Part shown: positions 8,903 to 17,808 of the stretch, in pieces
Layout of the letters: every line of letters starts with the position of its first letter
Numbering within the stretch: the first letter of the stretch is position 1
From: CAKSXP01 sp964609305
Lineage (GTDB): Bacteria; Bacillota; Clostridia; Oscillospirales; Oscillospiraceae
Length of the DNA: 58,059 bases
Direction of reading: 5' to 3'
Assembly: GCA_964609305.1 (NCBI GenBank)
Contig: CAZSRK010000007.1
Span: 1-58,059 of the forward strand
Position numbers and translations under genes: made by a program
Notes under the pieces: generated by a model
What the model saw: the letters and a program-made list of their open reading frames with translations, nothing else
What the model was told of the DNA's origin: nothing
Databases searched by the model: none

Positions 8903-9394
8903 ATGTATACAGCCGCCGTCATAACCATCAGCGATAAGGGCTATGCGGGCGATCGCGAGGATACCGGCGGACCGCTGACGGCGCAGATGCTCACGGACGC
9001 GGGCTTTGACGTGTGCCACACTGCCATCGTTTCCGACGAGCCGGAGCATATTAAAAAAGAGCTCATCCACTGTGCGGACGAGCTTGACGCGGCCCTCATC
9101 GTGACCACCGGAGGCACGGGCTTTTCGCCCCGGGACAACACTCCGGAGGTGACGCTGGAGGTCTGCCAGCGCATGACGCCCGGCATACCGGAGGCCATGC
9201 GGGCTGAGAGCATGAGGATAACCCCCCGCGGTATGCTCTCCCGCGCACAGGCGGGCATACGCGGGCGCAGCCTGATAATAAACCTGCCGGGCAGCCCCAA
9301 GGCGATCCGTGAGAATCTGGCCGTTGTGCTGCCCAGTCTCGAGCATGGGCTGGATACCCTGCGCGGCGGGCCACAGGACTGTGCTCAGGAGTGA
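8903..9394 (+). CDS. mogA: Molybdopterin adenylyltransferase (MogA/MoaB family)
   Basis: The enzyme adenylylates molybdopterin, activating it for MoeA. The 163-residue protein has AVITISDKGYAGDREDTGGP near the start, the nucleotide/pterin motif VTTGGTGFSPRDNTPE, and LPGSPKAIREN near the end, all characteristic of the MogA/MoaB family. GGAGG lies eight bases before the ATG at 8903, one base after the preceding stop codon. It is the last gene of the operon and is followed by a strong terminator. MogA and MoaB are hard to separate by eye; the single copy beside moeA suggests the adenylyltransferase role. Confidence 0.9.
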   Translation: MYTAAVITISDKGYAGDREDTGGPLTAQMLTDAGFDVCHTAIVSDEPEHIKKELIHCADELDAALIVTTGGTGFSPRDNTPEVTLEVCQRMTPGIPEAMRAESMRITPRGMLSRAQAGIRGRSLIINLPGSPKAIRENLAVVLPSLEHGLDTLRGGPQDCAQE

Positions 9395-9406
9395 GGGAAG
9401 CGATAT

Positions 9407-9454
9407 AAAAAGACCACGGCCGGCGCCGAAAACGGCGCCGGCCGTGGTCTTTTT
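9407..9454. terminator. Bidirectional intrinsic terminator (mogA / typA)
   Basis: A perfect 22-bp inverted repeat runs from AAAAAGACCACGG to CCGTGGTCTTTTT (9407-9428 with 9433-9454) around an AAAA loop. T-tracts on both strands let it end both the mogA (+) and typA (-) transcripts. Confidence 0.95.
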
Positions 9455-9469
9455 ATACGATAGTGCGGA

Positions 9470-11290
9470 TCATCTGTCTTTTCCGCCCTTGAGGGCCTTC
9501 ATGCGCTGTGAGTGGTCGAGTATCCGCTTGCGCAGGCGCAGGGATTTCGGCGTGACCTCGAGAAGCTCGTCGTCGCCGAGAAACTCAAGACACTGCTCAA
9601 GGCTCATCGAACGCGGCGGCACGAGCCTCAGCGCCTCATCAGAGCCCGCCGCGCGCATGTTTGTGAGCTGCTTTCGTTTACAGACATTTACGCTTATATC
9701 CTCGCTCTTCGGGTAGACGCCGACTATCATGCCCGCGTACACGGGCACGCCGGGGCCGATAAACAGTGCGCCGCGCTCCTGCGCATTGAACAGGCCGTAA
9801 GATACGCTCTCTCCCGTCTCAAAAGCGACGAGCGAACCGGTGTTCCGGCGCGAAAGCTCGCCCTTGAAGGGGGCGTAGCTGTCAAAGACCGTGGCCATGA
9901 TGCCCTCGCCCTTCGTATCGGTCAGAAACTCGCTGCGATAGCCGAACAGGCCACGGGAGGGCACGAGGAACTCCGCCTTCATGCGGTTTCCAACGGGCGT
10001 CATCTCCAGAAGCTCGCCCTTACGGGAGCCAAGCTTTTCGATGACCGCGCCGATGTTTTCCTGCGGCACGTCGACGACGAGCCTTTCGACAGGCTCGCAT
10101 CTTACCCCGTCAATCTCCTGATACAGCACGCGCGGGGGCGAGACCTGAAACTCATACCCCTCGCGGCGCATGGTCTCGATAAGGATTGAAAGGTGCATCT
10201 CTCCGCGTCCGGCGACGTTGAAGGAGTCCGTGCTTCCTGTCTCACTCACGCGCAGGGACACGTCCTTCAGCGTCTCGCGCATGAGCCGCTCGCGTATCTG
10301 GCGGGAGGTGACAAATTTTCCCTCGCGTCCGGCAAAGGGGCTGTTGTTGACAGAGAAGGTCATCTCCATTGTCGGCGCGCTTATCTTGACGAAGGGCAGC
10401 GGCTCGACAGCCTCTGGCGCGCAGACGGTGTCGCCTATCGTGATATCCCCTATGCCGCTCATGGCGATGATCTCGCCGGCGCAGGCCTCGGTCACGGGGA
10501 TGCGGGACAGGCCGTCGAACTCGTATATCGCGGTGGCCTTGGCCTTTTTGCCCTGCTGATCGGGATTGTGGTAGTTGCAAACGGCGATCTCCTGATTTTG
10601 CCTTACGGTACCGCGCTCTATGCGCCCGATGGCGATGCGCCCGACAAAGTCATTGTAATCGATAGACGAAACAAGCATCTGGAAGGGTGCGCCGGCGTCC
10701 GAGTCCGGCGCCGGGATGTATTCCATGATCGTCTCAAACAGCGGCTTGAGGTCGGTGCCGGGCACGTCCGGGGAGTAGGATGCAGTGCCCTGCCTGCCGG
10801 AGCAGAAGAGCATCGGTGAGTCCAGCTGTTCGTCCGTGGCGTCCAGGTCCAGCAGCAGCTCGAGCACCTCGTCGATGACCTCGTGCACGCGCTGGTCGGG
10901 CCTGTCGACCTTGTTTATGACGACTATCACACGGTGGCCAAGCTCCAGCGCGCGGGAGAGCACAAAGCGGGTCTGCGGCATGGGCCCCTCCGCTGCGTCG
11001 ACGAGCAGGATGACGCCGTTTACCATTTTAAGGATCCGCTCGACCTCGCCGCCGAAATCGGCGTGCCCCGGGGTGTCGACGATGTTTATTTTTGCATCCT
11101 TGTAGTGCACGGCGGTGTTTTTCGCAAGTATCGTGATGCCGCGCTCGCGCTCAAGGTCGCCGGAGTCCATGACGCGGTCGACAACCTCCTGATTTTCCCG
11201 GTATACCCCGCCCTGCCTGAGTATCTCGTCGACCAGCGTCGTCTTGCCGTGGTCGACGTGGGCTATGATTGCAACATTTCTAAGCTCCAT
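9470..11290 (-). CDS. typA: Ribosome-binding GTPase TypA/BipA
   Basis: TypA is a translational GTPase that binds ribosomes and helps 50S assembly and growth under stress. The 606-residue chain has the G1 loop AHVDHGKTT (10-18), RERGITI, the G3 DTPGHADFGGEV, NKVDRP (G4) and CSGRQG near the G5 position. EF-G-like domains and the TypA-specific C-terminal region (PVYAGMIVGVYPKSEDISVNVCKRKQLTNMR) follow. It faces mogA tail to tail and is alone in its transcript. GGATGTGTTATAA precedes the ATG, a modest ribosome site. Length and motifs are typical. Confidence 0.96.
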   Translation of the reverse strand: MELRNVAIIAHVDHGKTTLVDEILRQGGVYRENQEVVDRVMDSGDLERERGITILAKNTAVHYKDAKINIVDTPGHADFGGEVERILKMVNGVILLVDAAEGPMPQTRFVLSRALELGHRVIVVINKVDRPDQRVHEVIDEVLELLLDLDATDEQLDSPMLFCSGRQGTASYSPDVPGTDLKPLFETIMEYIPAPDSDAGAPFQMLVSSIDYNDFVGRIAIGRIERGTVRQNQEIAVCNYHNPDQQGKKAKATAIYEFDGLSRIPVTEACAGEIIAMSGIGDITIGDTVCAPEAVEPLPFVKISAPTMEMTFSVNNSPFAGREGKFVTSRQIRERLMRETLKDVSLRVSETGSTDSFNVAGRGEMHLSILIETMRREGYEFQVSPPRVLYQEIDGVRCEPVERLVVDVPQENIGAVIEKLGSRKGELLEMTPVGNRMKAEFLVPSRGLFGYRSEFLTDTKGEGIMATVFDSYAPFKGELSRRNTGSLVAFETGESVSYGLFNAQERGALFIGPGVPVYAGMIVGVYPKSEDISVNVCKRKQLTNMRAAGSDEALRLVPPRSMSLEQCLEFLGDDELLEVTPKSLRLRKRILDHSQRMKALKGGKDR

Positions 11291-11333
11291 TTATAACACA
11301 TCCAAAATCGATATATGAAAATTCCAGCGCAAT

Positions 11334-11362
11334 ATTTTATCACCGGAGTTTGCATTTTGCAA
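11334..11362 (-). promoter_or_regulatory. Probable promoter of typA
   Basis: On the minus strand TTGCAA (11362-11357), a 17-base spacer and TAAAAT (11339-11334) lie about 44 bases upstream of typA. The spacing is ideal and both boxes match well. Confidence 0.6.
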
Positions 11363-11417
11363 GGAGAGTATATTGGAATTGCTCAACTTTTACACGTTGA
11401 AAGCAGAATATTATGAT

Positions 11418-11446
11418 TGTAAAAAGATTTGAGGCATGGTAAGATG
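11418..11446 (+). promoter_or_regulatory. Possible promoter of the MATE transporter gene
   Basis: TTGTAA (11418-11423), a 17-base spacer and TAAGAT (11441-11446) lie 54 bases upstream of the start codon in an AT-rich, otherwise featureless intergenic region. The match is moderate. Confidence 0.4.
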
Positions 11447-11499
11447 TAGATTGTCATGAAAATTCATGTCCAAAGAGATACAAGGAGGTCCCCGCAGCA

Positions 11500-12876
11500 T
11501 TGAGAAACGATATGACAACAGGTGTCGAGTGGAAACGGATCCTGTTTTTCTCCCTGCCTATAATGGCCGGACAGCTTTTGCAGCAGCTATACAGCACGAT
11601 AGACGGCATAGTCGTCGGAAACTATGTCAGTGAGGCGGCGCTTGCCGCCGTCGGAACCTGCGCCCCGCTTACGATGGTGTTCCTGGCCGCGGCCATGGGC
11701 CTATCAAACGGCGCGGGCATCATGATCGCGCAGTTTTTCGGCGCAAAGCGCATACAGGACCTGCGCCAGGCGGCGTCGACCGCGTTCATACTGCTCGCGG
11801 TGCTCGGCGTCGTGATTTCCGTTCTTGGCTTCGTACTGGCGCGCCCGCTCATCTCCGGGCTCCTGAATGTTGAGGCCGGGGAGATCCAGGATCTGGCCGT
11901 CGTTTATTTTGAGATATACGCCATCGGCCTCGTTTTTCAGTTCGGCTATAATGCCGTGGCCTACATTCTGCGCGCGATCGGCGACTCGAAAGCGACGCTG
12001 TATTTCCTGCTGATATCCTCCGTGATGAATCTGGTGCTTGACCTTCTCTTCGTCACCGTGGTCCCCTGGGGAGTGGCAGGCGCCGCCATCGCTACCGTTA
12101 TCGCGCAGGTTTGCAGTATGGTTGCAAGCGTCATATATATGAACAAAAAGTATGAGATACTGCGCTTCAAGCTCTCGGAGCTTCGCTTCGTGGGAGAGAA
12201 ATGCCGCCTCTGCCTGCGCCTTGGCATACCGACGACGCTGCAGCAGTGCGTCGTTTCCTTCGGCAATGTCTTTGTCCAGCGACTGATAAACGGCTATGGT
12301 CAGTTCACGATGGCCGCCTGCACCGTCGGCACGAGGATAGAGAGCTACACGATGGTTCCCATAATGGGTCTGAATATGGGTATGGCCAACTTCACCGGCC
12401 AGAACATCGGCGCCGGCCGCCTCGACCGCATAAAGCGCGGTTTTCGCGCAACGCTCCTGCTTGAGATCGGATGCACGCTGTTTGTCTGCATTTTTACTTT
12501 CATATTTGCCCATCAGCTGTCATCCCTCTTCGGCGTCAGCGGCGAGGCTATGACACAGGCGATAGAAAACATCCGCTTCCAGAGTATCTTCTTTGTCCTG
12601 TTCGCCGTGTATTTTGCCTTTGGTTCCGTCATACAGGGCAGCGGGGACGTCATCTTCTCGACCATCGGCACGCTGTCGAGTCTGTTTTTCCGCGTCATTT
12701 TCGCCTATATTTTCGCTTACGGTTTCAATATGGACTATCACGCCTGCTGGGTCAGCATGCCCATAGGCTGGGTCGTTGCCCTGGGCGTGGCCGCGCTGCG
12801 CTACCGCTCCGGCGTGTGGAAGACCAAGAGCGTTGTAAAACAGGAAGAGAACGCGCCCGCAGCGGCGGAGGCGTAA
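11500..12876 (+). CDS. MATE family multidrug/toxin efflux transporter
   Basis: MATE proteins export cationic drugs or metabolites using sodium or proton gradients. The 458-residue protein is almost entirely hydrophobic, with about twelve membrane segments, and opens with the typical LFFSLPIMAGQLLQQLYSTIDGIVVGNYVSEAALAAVG motif series. Repeats of the pattern occur in the second half (GLNMGMANFTGQNIGAGR). The start is a TTG at 11500: AAGGAGG (11482-11488) is 11 bases upstream, whereas the first in-frame ATG (11512) would be too far from it. The gene is followed four bases later by the yfbR-like gene. Substrate is not predictable. Confidence 0.88.
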   Translation: MRNDMTTGVEWKRILFFSLPIMAGQLLQQLYSTIDGIVVGNYVSEAALAAVGTCAPLTMVFLAAAMGLSNGAGIMIAQFFGAKRIQDLRQAASTAFILLAVLGVVISVLGFVLARPLISGLLNVEAGEIQDLAVVYFEIYAIGLVFQFGYNAVAYILRAIGDSKATLYFLLISSVMNLVLDLLFVTVVPWGVAGAAIATVIAQVCSMVASVIYMNKKYEILRFKLSELRFVGEKCRLCLRLGIPTTLQQCVVSFGNVFVQRLINGYGQFTMAACTVGTRIESYTMVPIMGLNMGMANFTGQNIGAGRLDRIKRGFRATLLLEIGCTLFVCIFTFIFAHQLSSLFGVSGEAMTQAIENIRFQSIFFVLFAVYFAFGSVIQGSGDVIFSTIGTLSSLFFRVIFAYIFAYGFNMDYHACWVSMPIGWVVALGVAALRYRSGVWKTKSVVKQEENAPAAAEA

Positions 12877-12879
12877 ACC

Positions 12880-13464
12880 ATGGATTGGGACTTTTTCGCC
12901 CTTACCTACCGTCAGCGATATATAACCCGCTGGGGGCTGATGAGAAACAGCGAAAGGGAGAACGTCGCCGAGCACAGCTACGACGTGGCGGTGCTTGCGC
13001 ACGCGCTGGCCGTCATTTCAAACGAGGTGTTTTCAACCGGCTGCGACGCGGAGAGATGCGCCGCGCTCGCCCTGTTCCATGACGCGTCCGAGATATTCAC
13101 CGGCGACCTTCCCACACCGATAAAATACCGTAGCCAGACGCTGACGCAGTCGTACAAGGATATAGAGCGTCTTGCCGCCGAACGGCTTTTGGGTTTTCTG
13201 CCCGGGGAGATGCGCGCCCGGTATAACGGGCTTCTCTCCCCCGACGAGACGACGCTGGAATACCGCCTTGTCAAGGCGGCGGACAAGCTTTCAGCCTATA
13301 TAAAGTGCGTGCAGGAACGCAGGGCCGGAAACGGCGACTTTACCAGCGCGGAAAAACAGACGCTTGCCGCGCTCGAGAGCATGGCCCTTCCGGAAGTCGG
13401 ATATTTTATCGAACATTTCATCCCCGCCTTCGAAAAAACCCTCGATGAGCTGGGAAAACTTTAA
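12880..13464 (+). CDS. yfbR: HD-domain 5'-deoxynucleotidase, YfbR family
   Basis: YfbR-type enzymes remove the phosphate from 2'-deoxynucleoside 5'-monophosphates and so adjust nucleotide pools. The 194-residue protein has TRWGLMRNSERENVAEHS (first metal histidine H32), the HD pair H67-D68 in HDASEIFTGDLPTPIKY, and a C-terminal KAADKLSAYIK segment with the last metal aspartate. All are hallmarks of the family, and length is normal. It starts three bases after the MATE stop; the site GGAGG sits within the end of that gene, so the two are coupled. Confidence 0.9.
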   Translation: MDWDFFALTYRQRYITRWGLMRNSERENVAEHSYDVAVLAHALAVISNEVFSTGCDAERCAALALFHDASEIFTGDLPTPIKYRSQTLTQSYKDIERLAAERLLGFLPGEMRARYNGLLSPDETTLEYRLVKAADKLSAYIKCVQERRAGNGDFTSAEKQTLAALESMALPEVGYFIEHFIPAFEKTLDELGKL

Positions 13465-13487
13465 GAGTTTAAGAGAGGTACAGGCAG

Positions 13488-13757
13488 ATGAAAGCAATTC
13501 TCTCAGTCGTAAGCCGGGACCAGATCGGTATCATTGCAAAGGTCAGCACGCTGCTGGCCGAAAACCGGGTGAACATACTGGATATAAGCCAGACCGTCCT
13601 GCGCGAGTATTTCACGATGATAATGCTCGTCGACACCGGGGAGTGCCCGCTTCAGTTCACGGAGCTGTCAAAGCTTCTGCGTGAGGAGGGCGAAAAGCAC
13701 AATATGGTCATCCACATCCAGCGCGAGGACATCTTCAACGCGATGCACAGGATATGA
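13488..13757 (+). CDS. ACT domain protein (UPF0237 family)
   Basis: This is a single 89-residue ACT domain. The opening KAILSVVSRDQIGIIAKVSTLLAENRVNILDISQTV is typical of UPF0237, a small ACT family presumed to bind an amino acid or other small ligand and act as a regulator. AGAGAGGT precedes the ATG. It is 14 bases upstream of the UPF0210 gene, and these two families are neighbours in many Firmicutes, which suggests a joint but uncharacterised role. Confidence 0.92.
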   Translation: MKAILSVVSRDQIGIIAKVSTLLAENRVNILDISQTVLREYFTMIMLVDTGECPLQFTELSKLLREEGEKHNMVIHIQREDIFNAMHRI

Positions 13758-13771
13758 GGTGAGGCAACGTT

Positions 13772-15130
13772 ATGATAACACCTTCCGAGATTCTTCAGAC
13801 CATCGACATGCTTGAGCAGCAGCACCTGGACATACGCACCGTGACAATGGGTATATCCCTGCTCGACTGCTGTGACAGCGACCCCAAGGCCGCCTGCCGC
13901 AAGATATATGACAAGATCACCCGCTCCGCCAAGGACCTCGTCAGGACCGGCGAGGAGATCGAGGCCGAGTTCGGCATACCCATTGTAAACAAGCGTATCT
14001 CCGTCACGCCAATCGCGCTTGTCGCCGGTTCGTCGGAAACAGAGGACTACGTCCCCTTCGCCGTAGCCCTGGACAGGGCGAGGGCAGAGACAGGCGTCAA
14101 TTTCATCGGCGGTTTTTCTGCCCTTGTGCACAAGGGCATGACGCCCGCCGACAAAAAGCTTATCTCCGCCATCCCCCGCGCCCTGTCGGAGACGGAGCTT
14201 GTCTGCTCCAGCGTCAATATCGGTTCGACCCGTGCCGGCATCAACATGGACGCCGTCGCGCTCATGGGCCGTGTGATAAAGGACACGGCGGAGCTGACCG
14301 CAGAGCAGGGCGGCTTCGGCTGCACAAAGCTTGTCGTTTTCTGTAACGCCGTCGAGGATAACCCCTTCATGGCCGGCGCGTTCCATGGCGTGGGCGAGGC
14401 CGACACGGTCATCAATGTCGGCGTGTCAGGGCCCGGCGTCGTGCATCACGCGCTGCAGTCGGTCCGGGGCGAGAGCTTCGACGTTGTGGCAGAAACCATC
14501 AAAAAGACGGCCTTTCGCGTCACGCGCATGGGACAGCTCGTCGCGCAGGAGGCTTCGCGCCGTCTCGGCGTGCCTTTCGGCATCGTCGATCTGTCGCTTG
14601 CGCCGACTCCGGCGGTCGGAGACAGCGTCGCGCGCATACTCGAGGAGATGGGGCTTGAGACCTGCGGCACTCACGGCACCACGGCCGCGCTGGCGCTGCT
14701 CAACGACGCGGTCAAAAAGGGCGGGGTCATGGCCTCATCCTCCGTTGGCGGACTGTCCGGCGCTTTCATTCCCGTGTCCGAGGACGAGGGTATGATAGCC
14801 GCGGCACAGGCCGGCGTCCTGTCCATAGAAAAGCTCGAGGCGATGACCTGCGTGTGCTCCGTGGGGCTTGATATGATAGCGGTGCCCGGCTCCACCCCGG
14901 CGGAGACGATAAGCGCCATAATCGCAGACGAGGCCGCCATAGGTATGATAAACAACAAAACCACCGCCGTGCGTATTATCCCCGCGCCGGGTATGCAGGT
15001 GGGCCAGACCGTCGAATTTGGCGGGCTCCTCGGCTCGGCACCCGTCATGACGGTCAGGGAGCAGTCCAGCGCCGACTTCATTAACCGCGGCGGGCGCATC
15101 CCTGCGCCGATGAACAGCCTGCGCAACTGA
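13772..15130 (+). CDS. UPF0210 (PFL/DUF711) family protein
   Basis: This 452-residue cytoplasmic protein belongs to the UPF0210 family, long annotated as PFL or DUF711. Its structure in homologues resembles a glycyl-radical-enzyme fold, but no reaction is established. Recognised features are ILQTIDMLEQQHLDIRTVTMGISLLDC at the start, GVSGPGVVHHAL in the middle and IPAPMNSLRN at the C-terminus. Length is as expected. It follows the UPF0237 ACT gene at 14 bases, the conserved pairing, so the ACT protein may sense its ligand or control it. No glycyl radical loop was recognised. Confidence 0.92.
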   Translation: MITPSEILQTIDMLEQQHLDIRTVTMGISLLDCCDSDPKAACRKIYDKITRSAKDLVRTGEEIEAEFGIPIVNKRISVTPIALVAGSSETEDYVPFAVALDRARAETGVNFIGGFSALVHKGMTPADKKLISAIPRALSETELVCSSVNIGSTRAGINMDAVALMGRVIKDTAELTAEQGGFGCTKLVVFCNAVEDNPFMAGAFHGVGEADTVINVGVSGPGVVHHALQSVRGESFDVVAETIKKTAFRVTRMGQLVAQEASRRLGVPFGIVDLSLAPTPAVGDSVARILEEMGLETCGTHGTTAALALLNDAVKKGGVMASSSVGGLSGAFIPVSEDEGMIAAAQAGVLSIEKLEAMTCVCSVGLDMIAVPGSTPAETISAIIADEAAIGMINNKTTAVRIIPAPGMQVGQTVEFGGLLGSAPVMTVREQSSADFINRGGRIPAPMNSLRN

Positions 15131-15196
15131 CGCCGGCGGGACATTAAGCTCAAATCAGGTCAAAACAAATCAGATATACAGTAAGGAGATTTTTTA

Positions 15197-16312
15197 ATGA
15201 GCGAGAAGAAATTCAAGATCTTTGCCCTCAACCCGGGCTCCACGTCCACCAAGATTGCAATGTTTGAAAATGACCAGCCCATTTTCATCTCCAAGGCGGT
15301 GCATTCCGCCGAGGATCTTGCAAAATATAAGACGATAAAGGATCAGTTCCCCTACCGCCGTCAGACCATTCTCGAGGAGGTCGAGCGTCAGGGCCAGACG
15401 CTGGAGGGAGTGGACTGCTTCGTGGCCCGCTGCGGCGGCGTACAGCCCTGCGAAGGCGGCATATATAATGTCACGGACAAAGTTGTCGAGGATTGCTTCT
15501 CCGGATATACCGTGCACCCGGCCATACTCGGCGGTCCCCTTGCCGACGCCTTTTCAAAGGAGTTTGGCGGCAGAGCCCTGTTTCTCAACCCGCCCGATAC
15601 GGACGAGTTTGACGATATAGCCCGTGTGACGGGACTGCACGACGTCTACCGTGCCAGCAATGTGCACATGCTCAACCAGAAGGAGACCGCCATCCGCGCG
15701 GCGGCGGAGATGGGGAAAAAGTACGAGGAGTGCAATTTCGTCGTCTGCCACATCGGCGGCGGAGTGTCCGTCACGGCGCATAAAAAGGGCCGCGCCGTGG
15801 ATTCGACCAGCATCATTATGGGCGAAGGCCCGATGACCCCGACCCGCGCCGGCGCGCTTCCGGCAATCCCGTTCATGGATCTGTGCTATTCCGGCAAGTG
15901 GACCCGTGACGAAATGTACGACAGGCTGATCAAAAACGGCGGCTTCGTCGACCTGCTCGGCACGAGCGAGACGCTCGACGTCGTGGCGATGATCGAAAAG
16001 GGCGATGAGTATGCAAAGCTCGTTTACGACGCATTTATCTATCAGATAGGCAAGGACATCGGCGCGATGGCGGCTGTTTTGAACTTCGATGTGGACGCCA
16101 TCCTGCTCGGCGGCGGCATCGTCAATGATAAGAATGTTGTCGACGGCATAACGAAGATGTGCAGCAAGATAGCCGAGATCCGCGCCTACCCCGGCGAGTT
16201 TGAGATGGAGGCCCTGGCCGCCGGCGCCCTGCGCGCGCTGACCGGCGAGGAGGTCAAGACCTACACGGGCGTCCGCGTCTTCCAGGGGTTCGATCATCTG
16301 AAGAGGGCGTAA
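15197..16312 (+). CDS. buk: Butyrate kinase
   Basis: The enzyme converts butyryl phosphate and ADP to butyrate and ATP (or acts in reverse), and belongs to the acetokinase fold. The 371-residue chain opens with ALNPGSTSTKIAMFEN, the phosphate-binding motif, and has VCHIGGGVSVTAHKKGRAVDS, GEGPMTPTRAGALP and DAILLGGGIVNDK, all typical of Buk. AAGGAG precedes the ATG at 15197. It is somewhat longer than the usual ~355 residues. No phosphate butyryltransferase gene is adjacent; it sits between the UPF0210 gene and glyS. Branched-chain fatty acid kinase is an alternative reading of the same family. Confidence 0.92.
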   Translation: MSEKKFKIFALNPGSTSTKIAMFENDQPIFISKAVHSAEDLAKYKTIKDQFPYRRQTILEEVERQGQTLEGVDCFVARCGGVQPCEGGIYNVTDKVVEDCFSGYTVHPAILGGPLADAFSKEFGGRALFLNPPDTDEFDDIARVTGLHDVYRASNVHMLNQKETAIRAAAEMGKKYEECNFVVCHIGGGVSVTAHKKGRAVDSTSIIMGEGPMTPTRAGALPAIPFMDLCYSGKWTRDEMYDRLIKNGGFVDLLGTSETLDVVAMIEKGDEYAKLVYDAFIYQIGKDIGAMAAVLNFDVDAILLGGGIVNDKNVVDGITKMCSKIAEIRAYPGEFEMEALAAGALRALTGEEVKTYTGVRVFQGFDHLKRA

Positions 16313-16383
16313 GGTTTTTGTGCGCACGGAAGGAAAATGCGAAAATACCCCGACGGCAGCCAGCCGCCGGAAAGGAGACAGAT

Positions 16384-17805
16384 ATGAACAACACCGAAAA
16401 AACCATGGAAAAGATCGTCTCGTTGTGCAAGGGACGAGGATTCATCTTTGCCGGCAGCGAGATATACGGCGGCCTGGCCAACACCTGGGATTACGGCCCG
16501 CTGGGCGTCGAGCTCAAGAACAACGTAAAGAAGGCCTGGTGGAAGAAATTTGTTCAGGAAAACCCCTATAACGTGGGTCTGGACGCCGCTATCCTGATGA
16601 ACCCGCAGACCTGGGTCGCCTCGGGCCATGTCGGCGGCTTTTCCGACCCGCTTATGGACTGCCGCGAGTGTAAGGAGCGTTTCCGCGCGGATAAGGTGAT
16701 CGAAGACTGGTGCCGGGACAACGGATACGACCTTGGCAAAAGCGTCGACGCGCTCTCCCAGAGCGAGATGAAGGACTTTGTCGAGCAGCATGAGATTCCC
16801 TGCCCCTCCTGTGGCAAGCACAACTGGACCGACATCCGGCAGTTCAACCTGATGTTCAAAACATTCCAGGGTGTGACCGAGGACGCGAAGAACACCGTTT
16901 ACCTGCGTCCTGAGACCGCGCAGGGCATTTTCGTCAATTTCCAGAACATCCAGCGCACCACAAGGAAAAAACTGCCTTTCGGCGTCTGTCAGATCGGCAA
17001 GAGCTTCCGCAACGAAATAACACCGGGCAACTTCACCTTCCGCACGCGCGAGTTTGAGCAGATGGAGCTTGAATTCTTCTGCCAGCCGGGCACGGAGCTG
17101 GAGTGGTTTGCCTACTGGAAAGATTTCTGCCATAAGTGGCTGCTCGGCCTGGGCATGAACGATGAGAACCTGCGCATGCGCGACCATGACCCGGAGGAGC
17201 TTTCGCACTACTCCAACGCGACGACGGACTTTGAGTTTATGTTCCCCTTTGGCTGGGGCGAGCTCTGGGGCGTGGCCAGCCGCACGGACTTTGACCTGAC
17301 CGCCCATCAGAACACCTCTGGCAAGGACATGAGCTATTTTGATCAGGATCGGGGCGAGCGGTATATCCCCTATGTCATTGAGCCCTCGCTCGGCGCCGAC
17401 CGCGTGACGCTGGCCTTCCTTGTCGACGCCTATGACGAGGAGGTCATCGATGCTGAAAAAAACGATGTGCGAACTGTTTTGCGTCTGCACCCGGCCCTGG
17501 CTCCCTTCAAATGTGCGGTGCTGCCGCTGTCGAAAAAGCTGGCCGACCCCGCTCAGGAGCTGTTCACGGAGCTCTCGCGCGACTTTATGACTGATTACGA
17601 CGACGCCGGCTCCATAGGCAAGCGCTACCGCCGTGAGGATGAGATCGGAACGCCGCTGTGCATCACCGTCGATTTCCAGACCGTCGGCGATGAAAAGACC
17701 CCGGCCGACGGCTGTGTCACGATTCGCGAACGCGACAGTATGGAACAGGTCCGCATCCCGATAAGCCAGGTCAGGGATTATATCGCCGGGCGCGTCAATT
17801 TCTAA
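16384..17805 (+). CDS. glyS: Glycine--tRNA ligase (alpha2-type)
   Basis: This class II aminoacyl-tRNA synthetase charges tRNA-Gly. The 473-residue protein begins KIVSLCKGRGFIFAGSEIYGGLANTWDYGPLG, the family signature. It has the motif 2 segment KSFRNEITPGNFTFRTREFEQMELEFF, a class II motif 3 region ending EPSLGADRVTLAF, and an anticodon-binding domain from about residue 375 (PFKCAVLPLSKK). The start is the ATG at 16384 with GGAAAGGAG upstream; the frame is open to 16318 but that part is not conserved. No T-box leader is visible in the 71-base gap after buk. Dimeric form length is normal. The symbol glyQS is also used for this type. Confidence 0.95.
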   Translation: MNNTEKTMEKIVSLCKGRGFIFAGSEIYGGLANTWDYGPLGVELKNNVKKAWWKKFVQENPYNVGLDAAILMNPQTWVASGHVGGFSDPLMDCRECKERFRADKVIEDWCRDNGYDLGKSVDALSQSEMKDFVEQHEIPCPSCGKHNWTDIRQFNLMFKTFQGVTEDAKNTVYLRPETAQGIFVNFQNIQRTTRKKLPFGVCQIGKSFRNEITPGNFTFRTREFEQMELEFFCQPGTELEWFAYWKDFCHKWLLGLGMNDENLRMRDHDPEELSHYSNATTDFEFMFPFGWGELWGVASRTDFDLTAHQNTSGKDMSYFDQDRGERYIPYVIEPSLGADRVTLAFLVDAYDEEVIDAEKNDVRTVLRLHPALAPFKCAVLPLSKKLADPAQELFTELSRDFMTDYDDAGSIGKRYRREDEIGTPLCITVDFQTVGDEKTPADGCVTIRERDSMEQVRIPISQVRDYIAGRVNF

Positions 17806-17808
17806 GCA

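Noticed and set aside
16313..16383. T-box leader for glyS
   Set aside because: The gap after buk is only about 70 bases and holds no T-box sequence or terminator.
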